From Nicotiana tabacum (taxonomy: Eukaryota > Streptophyta > Magnoliopsida > Solanales > Solanaceae), in NCBI RefSeq assembly GCF_000715075.1, contig NC_134082.1, positions 142,774,948 through 142,838,947 on the forward strand: a stretch of 64,000 nucleotides of DNA. The letters are read 5' to 3'. Under the pieces are notes generated by a model, which saw nothing but the letters and a program-made list of their open reading frames with translations, searched no databases and had not been told where the DNA came from. The position numbers were made by a program, and so were the translations under genes. Below are positions 23,261 to 33,900 of the stretch, piece by piece; positions within the stretch are counted from its first letter, which is position 1, and each line of letters opens with the position of its first letter.

Positions 23261-24347
23261 TAAATTCATAATAGCTTGGGGGTTGTGTGGTTCATCTAGG
23301 TCAGCTACTTCAGTTGTCCCTCCCAGTGGTGCCTAAGAGTTCTGCTATATAGTAGGAGTCATTCTCAGAGATGGTATTATCACCATCGAGTATTTTCCTT
23401 CCTGTTGGTTTTGATTTACCTTGACGTTTACACTGCATGTTGTTATTTCTGGCGGGCATTTCAGTATGAACTTTTTTGCGTACTATTCTTTGAGGCTGTA
23501 GAGGTAGAAGCCCTTTATCCATATGAACTTTGTACGTGTTTCTCTCATTTCCTCCATTATTTCTGCTAATTCCAACCTTGTTTGCTCTCCTGATTTGTTG
23601 GGCGATTTAGGTCGAGTTATTGGAGGACTGAAGAGAGGTGACAGTGGTTCCTGAATGTTGGTTGGTGACAAAATCACTTCTGGTGGGGAGAAGGTGTTCA
23701 TGTGTTGAAACCAAGGTGCATATATCATCCTCGTGTGATGTTAGTGGTAGAAAGGGAGAGCTCCCAAAACTTGTTGGAAGCTATGTAGTGGTGGAGTTAT
23801 AGGGTGTGCCCATGGGGACGGGGTTGATGGTGAGGCCCTCGTTTGATCCAACAGTAGTGGTGTATGGATATTGGTCCATTGTGTTTGAGCTACTGCCTCC
23901 ATCCTTAGCCTCATTCCCTCTGTAACAATCTCCGCTAAATGGGTAGGGTTTTGAAATAGTAGAATGATCTTTTGGTTGTTGAGTTCCATCGTGAAGATTA
24001 GGGAGTAACCCTGAAGTCCCATCTCGAGCCATGACTGTAGAGGGTACTCCAAGGGTGGTGTTTGGGAGGTGTATATCAGTGGGGTGGTGGGATTGGGATG
24101 AGGTGGACCGCTCATGATCAAACGTGGGAAGTGGAAGTGTTGGTGGTCGAGTTAGTGGTTTTCTCTGAAAGTTGTGTACCAAGGTCTTTGCATGGTGTTC
24201 AGAGATGATAGTGTTGTTTATATTGTGTTCTGGCAGTGGGTGTTGTAATGTGTTAAAGTTGTGTGTTGGTTTGGTTTCAATAGTGGTGGTGACTGAGTCA
24301 ATGAATGTATTAGGCGTAGGGTTTAGGGTAGATAATTTCGTATCACA
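23261..24347 (-). pseudogene. LINE ORF1 tail and inter-ORF region, Pro/Thr/Ser-rich
   Basis: Several short minus-strand frames (23781-24182, 23741-24121, 23483-23728, 23310-23522) have a low-complexity Pro, Thr, Ser and His composition such as 'RPPTLPLPTF' or 'ITPPLHSF'. They lie between the ORF1 stop and the endonuclease. This is where plant LINE ORF1 proteins have a long disordered tail, so the region is read as decayed ORF1 tail plus spacer. The piece at 23310-23522 is basic (KRQGKSKPTGRK). No domain is recognised. Confidence 0.55.
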
Positions 24348-25970
24348 TTAAGGGTTATGATTATTTAGAAGTGGGGGTAGAGAAGAGTGTATTTTAGGAG
24401 AGGAAGGTAACGTGGGGATTGGCCGGTTGGGGGTGGCATGCAGAGAGACAGATTGTAAGTGGTCGGATATAGATTTGGTGGATTTTGTGTATATATTGTC
24501 AGTGTTTGTGGCTGAGGTGTCGTGTGTAGGAGTAGAAATGGAGTTCGGCAGTCCAGCTGTATTAGCTAACGTGGTGTAGGGGGTGGAGATATGAGTATCC
24601 ATTCGGTCTTCTATAGGTTGATCCTTACCCATAATATTATTAGCATTGTAATTGTTATTACTTCTCGGTGCAGGATTTGTTTTACTTAATTCTTTAATTG
24701 TGTTTTTAGTTATTACGGAGTGATTAGGGGTAACATAATCCTTAATTGGTGCTAGTTGGTCTGGGTCCATTAGGTCAGCTTCTACTGTATTTGGGCTCGT
24801 TGGGTTAGTGCATGGTTTTGGTATGGGCCCAGGCCCTTGATGTCCATTGTCCTCTATAGAGTCCAAATTTGTTAGTTTAGCAAAAATATTAGCAGTCACT
24901 ACTAGATTAGGGTTTGTAGGAATACCTGAGTGTACCTAGGCGAGTTGCGTAGCCACTGCCTTACCTTTGCTCGTATGGTTAGCCTGTTGTTGATTTGGGC
25001 GTCCATCTGTGTGGCTATGTTGGTGGGGTTTGCTGTGTCTGGCGTTGGTTCGTTTTGGAAAACTAACAGTTTTCCACTCTGATTCCTTTGTCGAAGGAAT
25101 GGGTGATGGAGGGTGCATATGGGAGGTATTGAGAGGTGTATGTGGTATCGAGTTTAGGGGTAGTGTTTAGGAAAATTGACAACTCCAACTTGCATGGCCA
25201 AATCTGTCACACCTAGTACAGAGGAGGTTGAGTCCTTCATACAGTAAAACTTGTTTGTGGGTGCCCAGATGAACATGTGTTTTAAGAGGTTTTTCCAATG
25301 GCACCTCAATACATATTCGTGCATACCTGCCTCGTGTAATAGAAGTGGTGCAAGTATCAACTTTTAATAGCTTTCCTATCTTGTTCCCAACTTTTTGTAG
25401 AATTTGAAAATCATAAAACTCAGTGGGCAGTTCTGGTAAACGTACCCATAGAACAGCATATGTTAGTTGGGCACCTGAAGCAATCAACTTGGGTTCCCAA
25501 CGACGAACAGATAGAAAATGGTTTAATATGAACCAAGGTCCCTCGTGCAGAGCCTTATACATATTTTCCTCATAACGAAATTTGATAAGGAAAAAATTAC
25601 ATCCCAAATCAATGAGATGAATTTCCTCTGTGGGTTGCCAACTATTCATTAGTTTTGCCTTGAGCAGATGGTGTCCAACTGTTCTACCAAAGACCTTGAC
25701 AATAATGGAATTTTGCCAAGGAGTGTATAGGTGAGCTTTGTCTTCAGCTGTTAAAGGTATAAAATCGTCGGAGTCATTTTCATTGGAAGTTTCATAAGTT
25801 AAGTCAACTATATTGTTGACAGATTGTGTGTTGGAAATGTAAGTCGGTAGGTTTGAGTTTGATGTTAGTGTTTGTAAAAAAGATTTGATTTGTGGGTGAG
25901 TTCCTGTTGTGTCAATTTGCATTTGGTTTGTAATTGGTGGATCCGTTGCTGTGGCTTGGTTGTGAAACAT
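24348..25970 (-). pseudogene. LINE ORF1 (DUF4283 and CCHC zinc knuckle)
   Basis: The start is taken at 25970 (M-F-H-N-Q), only about 46 bases inside the inferred LINE 5' end. An upstream in-frame Met at 26147 lies outside the element. Residues ~75-230 match the DUF4283 RNA-binding type: 'NSIIVKVFGRTVGHH', 'LIDLGCNFFLIKF', 'LHEGPWFILNHFLSVRRWEP'. This is followed by the knuckle 'CTRCDRFGHASWSC'. A TAA at 25167-25169 then interrupts the frame. The same frame continues through 24936-25118 and 24348-24899 as a Pro/Thr/Asn-rich tail with one further stop near 24936. The product would coat LINE RNA; this copy could make only the N-terminal half. Confidence 0.85.
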
Positions 25971-26016
25971 TGTAGACGGAGAAGAGGAGAGAACATGTTG
26001 GTTTTTTTTAATTGGG

Positions 26017-26028
26017 GTGCATGACTTT
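26017..26028. repeat. LINE target-site duplication, right copy
   Basis: 'gtgcatgacttt' is identical to 8164-8175 and marks the 5' end of the LINE. Confidence 0.75.
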
Positions 26029-26990
26029 AATTTATAGTAGTAATTAATTTCTGTTTTCACAAATCTGCCCGTTATGATTAAATCATTTATCGCTTGTACT
26101 TTAGAGTTGTAAAAACAAAAATTAGATATTACTACAAAGGCATGCACATCAAATAGAATTTGAGCTATAAAAATACGTAAGGCCGTTAAAGGTGTAATTT
26201 ACATGTGAGTACAAAATCTCAAAATCAAGAAGTGACTACTAAAATTTTAAAATCAAGAAAGTATAAAGTGTCAATCATTCAAATCAAGAAGGTATAAAGT
26301 TTCTATCGACGTTGGTCCACACTTCGAGTTGATCGGTCGACCAATTTATTACCGTTTTACCCTCAAATTGATTTCCTAAAACTGAACTTTTATAAGAGGC
26401 TTTAAATATTTTAAATAAATTTTCGTATGTATTTTAATTTTTAATTTAGTCTATTTTCGTAAAATTTAGTACTCATATGTGAAACTGCACCTCCTATTCC
26501 TAATTTTTTTGTTACGTTTTTACAATTTGCTTATATCCTATAGTCCATCTGATCAATTTTCAGAGGTAAATTGGCCATTAAAGAGAACTTAAGATAAAGG
26601 AACTGCATGGGTAGTTGTTTTGTGAGTAAATTTTTAGAACTTTTACTGCCTAAAGCCAATGCTTTATTAATTGGGATTGAGTCACATCGTCGGCCCCTTC
26701 TGCTTTCCTTCCGACATAGGAATTCGAGACGTAAATGCAATGTTATTCTGTTACAAATTAACGTACCAGTGAAAAGTTTGGAGCTTACGTAAATGGTCAG
26801 GTTGCCATAGTGTCGATGCATGTGTTGTTGCCTTTTTGCTACATCAATCTATTCACACCTTTAACTTGTAACCACACAGCGTAATCTCCCTTGTAGATAT
26901 CGTTTTCCCTGCTAGGCTGCTATTTAATTATTAATACCCAGGCCACCATCACTCTAAAGCGGATCGGGATAACTAGCTAGCTAGCAAGAT
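26029..26990 (+). promoter_or_regulatory. Upstream region of the complete aquaporin gene
   Basis: About 960 bp of AT-rich, gene-free sequence separate the LINE edge from the aquaporin start codon. 'tatttaatt' at 26921-26929 lies about 70 bp upstream of the ATG and is the best TATA candidate. The LINE therefore limits the intact proximal promoter to under 1 kb. Small open frames at 26531-26821 and 26607-26792 look like chance. Confidence 0.4.
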
Positions 26991-29557
26991 ATGGTGAAAG
27001 ACTACGTAGATAAGCCAGCAGCACCGCTGTTTGATACGGTGGAGGTGAAGAAATGGTCTTTCTACAGAGCCCTCATTGCTGAATTTGTTGCCACACTTCT
27101 TTTTCTTTACGTTAGTGTTGCTACTGTTATTGGCCACAAGAAGCAAGTTGGTCCCTGCGACGGCGTTGGACTTCTTGGTATTGCATGGGCTTTTGGCGGC
27201 ATGATTTTCGTTCTTGTCTATTGCACTGCTGGGATTTCTGGTACTCATTTTCATCTCCTCCTCTTCTTTTGCTCTATACATGTGAGTTTATTAGAACTTC
27301 TGGAGTTATAGGGGTTAGGGCTCTAACATTTTGTCCGAAAGCTAAGTGATGCTTACTTTATATTATCTCAGATTCTCAGTCTATTATAGGAATGTATAAT
27401 GTAGTAGGAGTACTCTTACTATATATATACTCCATATATATATACACATATAAAATTGTGAATATTTTTTTAAGAAATGGTGTTGAATGCACCTCTTGTA
27501 GAAGAGTACTGTTTCTGCCACTGCATGGAACAACATGGTATTTCAAATTTTAACCAGGGAATTATAAGTTTAGAGGTTTAAAGTTCAAAGAAGGTGTCTT
27601 GTGTGGTAAGTTCAGGTTCAACATTTGCATACCTTTTGTCAAAATCTCCATTGCCTTGCATGTTGTTAGATACATAGAGATAAGAAGTAGAAGCTTCTTT
27701 TGGTTTTCCGGCATAGTTAGCAAGTCACAGATTGAAAAATAACCTTCCTATTTAATTTGTCTTCCCCCCACCATCCACGTCCGTCCTCCCGTCTCTCTCA
27801 GTCCATTTATTTTTACTTGGAATTTAATATGAGACACCTACTAAAGTAACCAATCACATAATTTCAGAAGAGTTTAAGTTATATAAACCATTAATATAAA
27901 GAATTTTACACTATCGAGTGATTTTTACCTATTATAGCACATTAATTACAATAGTATAAAAATGTTTACCTGTTATGGTGATGATGTATATGACTTAAAA
28001 CTCATTTTGAGTTCAAAATACTCATGTTTTGTTGATTAGCTGAATCAGATTGTCATGTCAATTTTTAGTGGTTCACTTTCTTCCAGCAAGTTAGCCCAAG
28101 GGTGGAATATAATTAAATGTGTCTCCCCTCCCCCCCCCCCCCAAAATACCCTGTAGCGGTAAAGACAAATGTAACACAAATTTATGGATGGTCTGAAATA
28201 CCTAATCCTCATAAGAAGCAGTTTACTTTCACATTCGTAGAGGTGAAAACTGTAAGGTTTCCTGCGACTCCAACTTCAAGCGGACAAATATTGATCAGTT
28301 CAGACTCTATCTACCACCACAAAACCAATTCAGATTTTGTCCAAAACTTATTTTACTAACAAAGAATTTTTTGACACAAAACCTTACATTACCCGCTTCA
28401 GCACAGTGGCGAATCCAAGATTTATAGATTGTGGATATTTCACTGATTTTGGTGTAAATTTACAGTAGTCAAACATGATTATCGTGGGTGCTCATGGTCA
28501 ATTATTTGAATTTTTAAGTATTATCTATGAATACATAATACAATTTGGCTTTATGGGCTCAAAATCCGCTACTGAGAGTAACCATGATAAACACCAACAT
28601 TGACAGCATTATAATCTTCTAATTTCTTTTTTTTGGGGTTAATGAATGTGTATAGGTGGGCATATAAACCCAGCAGTAACATTTGGGCTATTACTGGCAA
28701 GGAAGGTTTCATTACTGAGAGCGGTGGGGTATATGGTGGCGCAGTGCTTAGGAGCCATTTGCGGCGTTGGCTTAGTGAAAGGGTTCATGAAGCATGACTA
28801 TAACACGTATGGCGGCGGTGCTAATACCGTTGCAGTTGGCTACTCAACCGGCACAGCCTTGGGTGCTGAGATCATTGGCACTTTCGTCCTTGTCTATACC
28901 GTCTTCTCCGCCACTGACGCCAAAAGCAAAGCGCGTGATTCTCACGTCCCCGTAAGTGTCAACCCTAATTTAGAAAAAATTTAAATTTTGTGCACTGATA
29001 ACGTATAAAATTAAAATACAAGGTTAAGAGATGCATAAGGATCGGGGATTGGATCTGAAAACTTATGAAGTTCCAGTCAAAAACAAAATTTATCTCCCTC
29101 TGTTGTATTTTTTGGACTGCAGGAGCACTAAAGATGAAGATTTTAGTGTTATACTATGATTTTGCTATTCGTTACCTTCTTTCTCCACAGGTATTAGCAC
29201 CATTGCCAATTGGATTCGCGGTGTTTATGGTTCATTTGGCCACTATTCCCATCACAGGAACTGGGATCAATCCTGCTAGGAGTTTTGGAGCTGCTGTCAT
29301 TTACAACGATACCACAGCTTGGAATGACCATGTAAGTGTTTATAAGTACTACTTATGACAGTTCTAATTCAAAGTGTCTTTTAAAGTTCAATAGATCTAA
29401 TTAGTCTCATAATATTTCCCTTTATCTGTTTTCATAGTGGATCTTTTGGGTTGGACCCTTTGTCGGAGCGTTGGTTGCTTCTCTCTATCACCAGCAAGTT
29501 CTGCGAGCTCATGTTCTCGATACTTGGAACTCCTATTACAACAACCCCAGCACTTGA
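26991..29557 (+). CDS. PIP2-type plasma membrane aquaporin, complete, 4 exons
   Basis: Exons 26991-27240, 28656-28951, 29191-29331 and 29438-29557 join in frame to 268 aa, with GT-AG introns in phases 1, 0 and 0. It is a six-helix water channel of the plasma membrane. Visible: '[11 protein letters not shown]' (NPA at residues 88-90) and '[11 protein letters not shown]' (209-211); aromatic/arginine filter F68, H197, T206, R212, the water-selective PIP set; loop-B Ser102 in 'ARKVSLLRA'; loop-D His180 in 'RDSHVP', matching the pH-gating His; D15 and E18 matching the N-terminal divalent-cation site. An in-frame TAG at 26982-26984 confirms the short N-terminus, about 13 residues shorter than typical PIP2s. 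The C-terminal tail '[12 protein letters not shown]' has Asn where PIP2s carry a phosphorylated Ser. No lesion is seen. Confidence 0.93.
27241..28655 (+). other. Intron 1 of the aquaporin gene
   Basis: 1,415 bp of AT-rich sequence between 'gtactc' and 'tgtatag'. It contains a TA-rich microsatellite near 27420-27450 and a poly-C run near 28125-28142. The open frame at 28117-28359 begins at the C-run and shows no domain. Confidence 0.85.
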
Positions 29558-30189
29558 ACTAGTCTCTCCTCATTAATAATGCTGTATCTACCCAGCATTA
29601 TGGTAGCACTTAAGTAGTGATTATCATTTGTTGGCCTTGAATTTCTTTTGTATTTTACGCACTTTTTGTGGCTTGTAAAATGTCGACCACGGTTGTTTGG
29701 TTCTATCAATGCTATTTTGATTATTCTTCAGTTTTAACTTCTGCCTAGTTTCTCTTTAAGATATTTCACTAGTTCCGCAGTCTTTAGTAAAATTACTTAG
29801 AGGACTTTCTCTTAAGATATTTTACTAGTTCCACTGTCCTCAGAAATGATAAGAATCCAAATCACTTGGGACGGCAGAGCACGCCATTACTAAACAAGCT
29901 AGCGAACTCCTTGTGGTGATTAGCCTTATTGCCCAATGACAAATAGATCAGCATCAAGAAATAAGTCAAGATATAAATTCAGACGTTATACATGTGCAAT
30001 CCAGCACCAATATTAGAAATCCAATTATATCAATTTAGACAGCAACTACTAAAATTCACCAGTAGGAAAGCATGATAATTCACTATTTAGTGTTACAGTT
30101 GATCAATTGATTAACAATAGAGCAGGATAATCACACCAGTAATCTAGATACCAGTTTTTCATTGTGCTTAGCTAATTGTTCATCAGTAT
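29558..30189. other. 3' flank of the aquaporin gene
   Basis: No gene is seen. The first half is homologous to the flank of the left aquaporin copy (5215-5540). The segment 29945-30050 ('atcaagaaataagtcaagat', 'gaaatccaatta', 'tcaatttagacagc') also recurs at 34986-35085, on the far side of the LARD element. Confidence 0.6.
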
Positions 30190-30852
30190 TTTATGGGTCA
30201 AAATTAGATCAGAGAAATTCGGCACGCAGAGATATAAGGTCGAGGTCGGATAGGCCGAGGTCGGACAGTCACCAATAGCCGAGGTCGGACAGTCATCAAT
30301 AAGGCCGAGGTAGGACAGTGATGAAATAGCTAGTTTGCTTTGGAATCCTCAAAGGGAATATTCTACTGAATATTCCCTCTAATTGTACTTTTTTAGGATT
30401 TTCTATAGATGCCCCTTATAAATAGGAAGAGAGGACTTCCAGAAAAAGGGACCGGATCGCTCTCCCTCTCTCTCTCTAGAAAATATGTAAACATACTTCT
30501 TTAAAGAAATTAGAGGATCTGTGATCCCAGACCTTCATCAGATCTAAAAAGGGTATTAAGGTTCTTGTATCTATTATCATTCGTCTTTATCAAACGAAAG
30601 AGAATCCGCTCCACTCAAGATTTGGTGAATCTTTTCCTTTATTTACATTTTATTGCCATTTAATGTTACTTAATGCACCTTTCTTTATGCTATTAAATCT
30701 GGCCATAATCACGACCAATATTTATACTCGGCTATGTTTTTCTATTCATATTATTCATCTCGGATCTAGAGTTAATTATCTTTAACTAGGATTTACCCCT
30801 TCATCTTTGATTGATTTGTTCAAAAAAGTTTTAATATCTTTTGAGTCGAACA
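30190..30852 (+). repeat. 5' LTR of the LARD element
   Basis: 663 bp matching 34338-34978. It has an extra 'gccgaggtcggacagtca' type unit (30255-30330) that the 3' LTR lacks, and 'tataaata' at 30417-30424 as a likely promoter box. Its first dinucleotide is TT where the partner has TG. Confidence 0.88.
30417..30424 (+). promoter_or_regulatory. TATA box in the LARD LTR
   Basis: 'tataaata' is conserved in the 3' LTR at 34541-34548 and is followed by a CT-rich leader, as in many plant LTR promoters. Confidence 0.55.
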
Positions 30853-30855
30853 ATT

Positions 30856-30873
30856 TGGCGCCGTCTGTGGGGA
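30856..30873 (+). other. Primer-binding site of the LARD element
   Basis: 'tggcgccgtctgtgggga' starts four bases after the 5' LTR. TGGCGCC-type sites are typical of Tat and Athila lineage gypsy elements. Confidence 0.75.
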
Positions 30874-31864
30874 TTTTCTAGTTATAATTTTAGTTTTCTC
30901 TAGATCTAGAATTCAATTCCAGTTCCACGTTCTGTTCATGGTAGATATTTCCTAGTACGGTTGTCTACCATAACATGGAAAGACGAAATAACTTTCGTAA
31001 ACTCTCTTTCGCTTTTGTAGCTTCAAATTTTTAATATACTATCCGTATAAGATGGTCATAATAATTGGGTTTTGATTATCATTTGATATAAGGAATAATC
31101 TGTGGATTGAGTTTGATACCTCTGACAAGTGTTTGGGGGCTGTTTTAGCATATACTCCACTTACGTTGGATATTCTACTATTTATTCTCTTATGGGACAT
31201 ACAAGTTTTAAGGAGAAGCTTCAAATTTTTAATATACTATTCGTATAAGAGAATATTCGTACAACTTCTGTGTTCTTTAAATGCCAAAGGAGTTTCTTAT
31301 GATTGGATAATCTGAAATTAACTCAAGATTTGTAGCAACGTCGACGGAGAAACTGATAGAGAACGTGTCGGCATCAGCAATGTCATCGATGCATTCGCTT
31401 CGTCACTACGTCGATTCGGCGACGACTTTTGAGGAATTGCCCAAAGCGACTATCATTGCGGTTTCAAGAGCATATGCTAGTGATATAAGCCCTTTGCTTT
31501 TGTCATACACAATTGAAGTCCAGTACAAGCAGCCACCATATGAGGAAAGGTAAATAGAAGCTGAATAGGGACATAGTACCACAATAGCGTGGATCTACAA
31601 GAAGGCGCACAAGTGAGATATGGTCAACTGGTGCCCTCTTCTTCCCCAACTGTTCCTCTATCAGGTAATATGCTATTTGTACAACAAAAAACTTTACTAA
31701 AGCGGACAGCCACGCCAAAATTGGTAGCTGCCACTGAAAGCATAACCAGAGAAGGGAATATGGTCACTCCTTTCCACTCGTCGACCCGATCAAATCGAGG
31801 TAACGAACGCTTTTATTTTGTTTTAACTGACTATTTCTCTAAGTGGAATAGAAGCAGGAGCAAT
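30874..31864. other. Unique internal region of the LARD element
   Basis: No long frame is present. A ~32-bp direct repeat ('cttcaaatttttaatatact') occurs at 31020-31051 and 31218-31250. The short integrase-like peptide at 31808-31846 is the only coding trace. Confidence 0.6.
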
Positions 31865-31976
31865 CCCCTAGGAAACACATCATATTCTCCAATGCAAGCA
31901 AAATTAAACAAATTGGGACTCCCCCAGGAAATGCATCATATTCTCCAATGCAAGCAAAATTAAGCAAATTGGGACT
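31865..31976. repeat. Tandem repeat, 2 x 56 bp
   Basis: Units 31865-31920 and 31921-31976 are almost identical ('aggaaacacatcatattctc' against 'aggaaatgcatcatattctc'). Confidence 0.9.
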
Positions 31977-31985
31977 CCCCCAGGA

Positions 31986-32445
31986 AACACCCTTTAAGGC
32001 CAAGAGCATTCTCCAAAGAAGAAGAGTTCAACCTTGATCGAACGACGATGGGTTAACATTTCGATAAGTTCGAAATAACACCCTTTAAGGCCAAGGGCCT
32101 TCGCCAAAGAAGAAGAGTTCGACCTTGATCGAACGACGACGGGTTAACATTTCGATAAGTTCGAAATAACACTCTTTAAGGCCAAGGGCCTTCCCCAAAG
32201 AAGAAGAGTTCGACCTCGCTCGAACGATGATGGGTTAACATTTAATAAGTTCGAAATAACACCCTTTAAGGCCAAGAGCTTTCGCCAAAGAAGAAGAGTT
32301 CGACATTGATCGAACGACGACGGGTTAACATTTCGAAAGTTCGAAATAACATCCTTTAAGGCCAATGGCCTTCGCCAAAGAAGAAGAGTTTGACCTCGAT
32401 CAAATGACAACGGATTAACATTTCGATAAGCTCGAAATAACACCA
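31986..32445. repeat. Tandem repeat, about 5 x 91 bp
   Basis: Unit starts ('aacaccctttaaggccaag') fall at 31986, 32077, 32168, 32258, 32348 and 32439, giving spacings of 91, 91, 90, 90 and 91 bp. The unit contains 'gccaaagaagaagagttcga', related to the unit of the following 41-bp array. Confidence 0.92.
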
Positions 32446-33620
32446 TTTAAGGCCAAGAGTCATCGCCAAAAAGAGGAGGTCGACCCTTACGGCCAAAAGT
32501 CATCGCCAAAAAGAAGAGGTCGACCCCGTACGGCCAAAGGCCATCGCCAAAAAAGAAGAGGTCGACCCCTACGACCAAGGGCCATCGCCAAAAAATAAGA
32601 GCTCGACCCCTACGGCCAAGAGCCATCACCAGAAAGAGGAGGTCGACCCCGTACGGCCAAGAGCCATCGCCAAAAAGAGGAGGTCGACCCCTACAACCAA
32701 GAGTCATCGCCAAAAAGAGGAGGTCGACCCCCTACGTCCAAGGGCCATCGCCAAACAAGAAGAGGTCAACCCCTACGGCCAAGGGCCATCGCCAAAAAAG
32801 AAGAGGTCGACCCCTACGGCCAAGAGCCATCGCCAAAAATAGGAGGTCGACCCCGTACGACCTAGAGTCATCGCCAAAAAAGAAGAGGTCGACCCCCTAC
32901 GGCTAAGAGTCATCGCCAAAAAAGAAGAGGTCGACCCCTACGGCCAAGAGCCATCGCCAAAAAGAGGAGGTCGACCCCGTATGGCCAAGGGCCATCGCCA
33001 AAAAAGAAGAGGTCGACCCCTACGGCCAAGGGCCATCGCCAAAAAAGAAGAGGTCGACCCCTACGGCCAAGAGCCATCGCCAAAAAGAGGAGGTCAACCC
33101 CGTACGGCCAAGGGCCATCGCCAAAAAAGAAGAGGTCGACCCCTACGGCCAAGAGCCATTGTCAAAAAGAGGAGGTCGACCCCGTACGGCCAAGAGCCAT
33201 CGCCAAAAAGAGGAGGTTGACCCCTACGGCCAAGAGCAATCACCAAAAAAGAGGTGGTCGACCCCGTACGGCCAAGAGCCATCGCCAAAAAGAGGAGGTC
33301 GACCCCGTACGGCCAAGGGCCATCGCCAAAAAAGAAGAGGTCGGCCCCTACGGCCAAGGGCCATCACCAGAAAAGAAGAGGTCGACCCCTACGACCAAGA
33401 GCCATCGCCAAAAAGAGGAGGTCGACCCCGTACGGCCAAGAGCCATCGCCAAAAAAGAAGAGGTCGACCCCTACGGCCAAGGGCCATCGCCAAAAAAGAA
33501 GAGGTCGACCCCTACGGACAAGAACCATAGCCAAAAAGAGGAGGTCGACCCCGTATGGCCAAGAGCCATCGCCAAAAAAAGAAGGTCGACACCGTACGGC
33601 CAAGGGCCATCGCCAAAAAG
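32446..33620. repeat. Tandem repeat, about 28 x 41 bp
   Basis: The consensus reads 'acggccaagagccatcgcca' followed by 'aaaagaggaggtcgacccc' and a final G/T position. Copies vary by one-base indels (40-42 bp) and a few substitutions. The unit length is not a multiple of three, and the consensus has no stop in forward frames and few in reverse, which creates long chance frames on both strands (for example 33217-33738 + and 33364-33645 -). Each unit holds a 'gtcgac' palindrome. Confidence 0.92.
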
Positions 33621-33900
33621 AAGAATTCGGCCTCGTCCGAATCAAAATTCGGCCTCGTCCGAATCAAAATTCGGCCTCGTCCGAATCAACATTCGACCTC
33701 GTTCGAACCATGACGGGTTGACATTTCGACAAGCTTGAAAGAACACCCCTACGGCCAAGGGCCATCGCCAAAAAGAAGAATTCGGCCTCGTCCTAATCAA
33801 CATTCGACCTCGTTCGAACCACGATAGGTTAACATTTCGACAAGCTCGAAATAACACCCCTACGGCCTAGGGCCATCGCCAAAAAAAAGAATTCGGCCTC
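33621..33900. repeat. 22-bp 'ttcggcctcgtccgaatcaa' repeats and degenerate units
   Basis: Three close copies of a 22-bp unit (33626-33690) are followed by partial units mixed with 91-bp-type fragments ('acatttcgacaagct', 'aacacccctacggcc') up to about 33990. They show how the arrays were built from one another. Confidence 0.8.

Larger units (their letters stand above)
8176..26016 (-). mobile_element. Full-length LINE (plant L1-like, with RNase H), split by a gypsy element
   Basis: On the minus strand the order is a short 5' leader, ORF1 (from 25970), a spacer, endonuclease, [gypsy insertion 12028-22613], reverse transcriptase, zf-RVT zinc region, RNase H, then an A-tail (a T-run at 8173-8180 on the plus strand). 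The 12-bp 'gtgcatgacttt' occurs at both outer edges (8164-8175 and 26017-26028) and is read as the target-site duplication. Without the gypsy element and its duplicated 5 bp the LINE is about 7.2 kb, a plausible full length. Numerous stops and frameshifts make it inactive. The duplication at the 5' side implies insertion without 5' truncation. Confidence 0.85.

Noticed and set aside
26147..26147. Upstream Met extending LINE ORF1 by 59 residues
   Set aside because: It lies outside the LINE as defined by the 12-bp target duplication; the Met at 25970 is used.
28117..28359. 80-codon frame in aquaporin intron 1
   Set aside because: Starts at a poly-C tract and has no domain; the intron is well defined by phase-matched exons.
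32446..33620. CRISPR-like regular spacing
   Set aside because: Units are contiguous tandem copies without unique spacers, in a plant LTR element.
32447..33738. Several long open frames on both strands, rich in RP, KK, GR or WPL
   Set aside because: They are translations of the 41-bp tandem array and cycle through all frames; no start context or domain.
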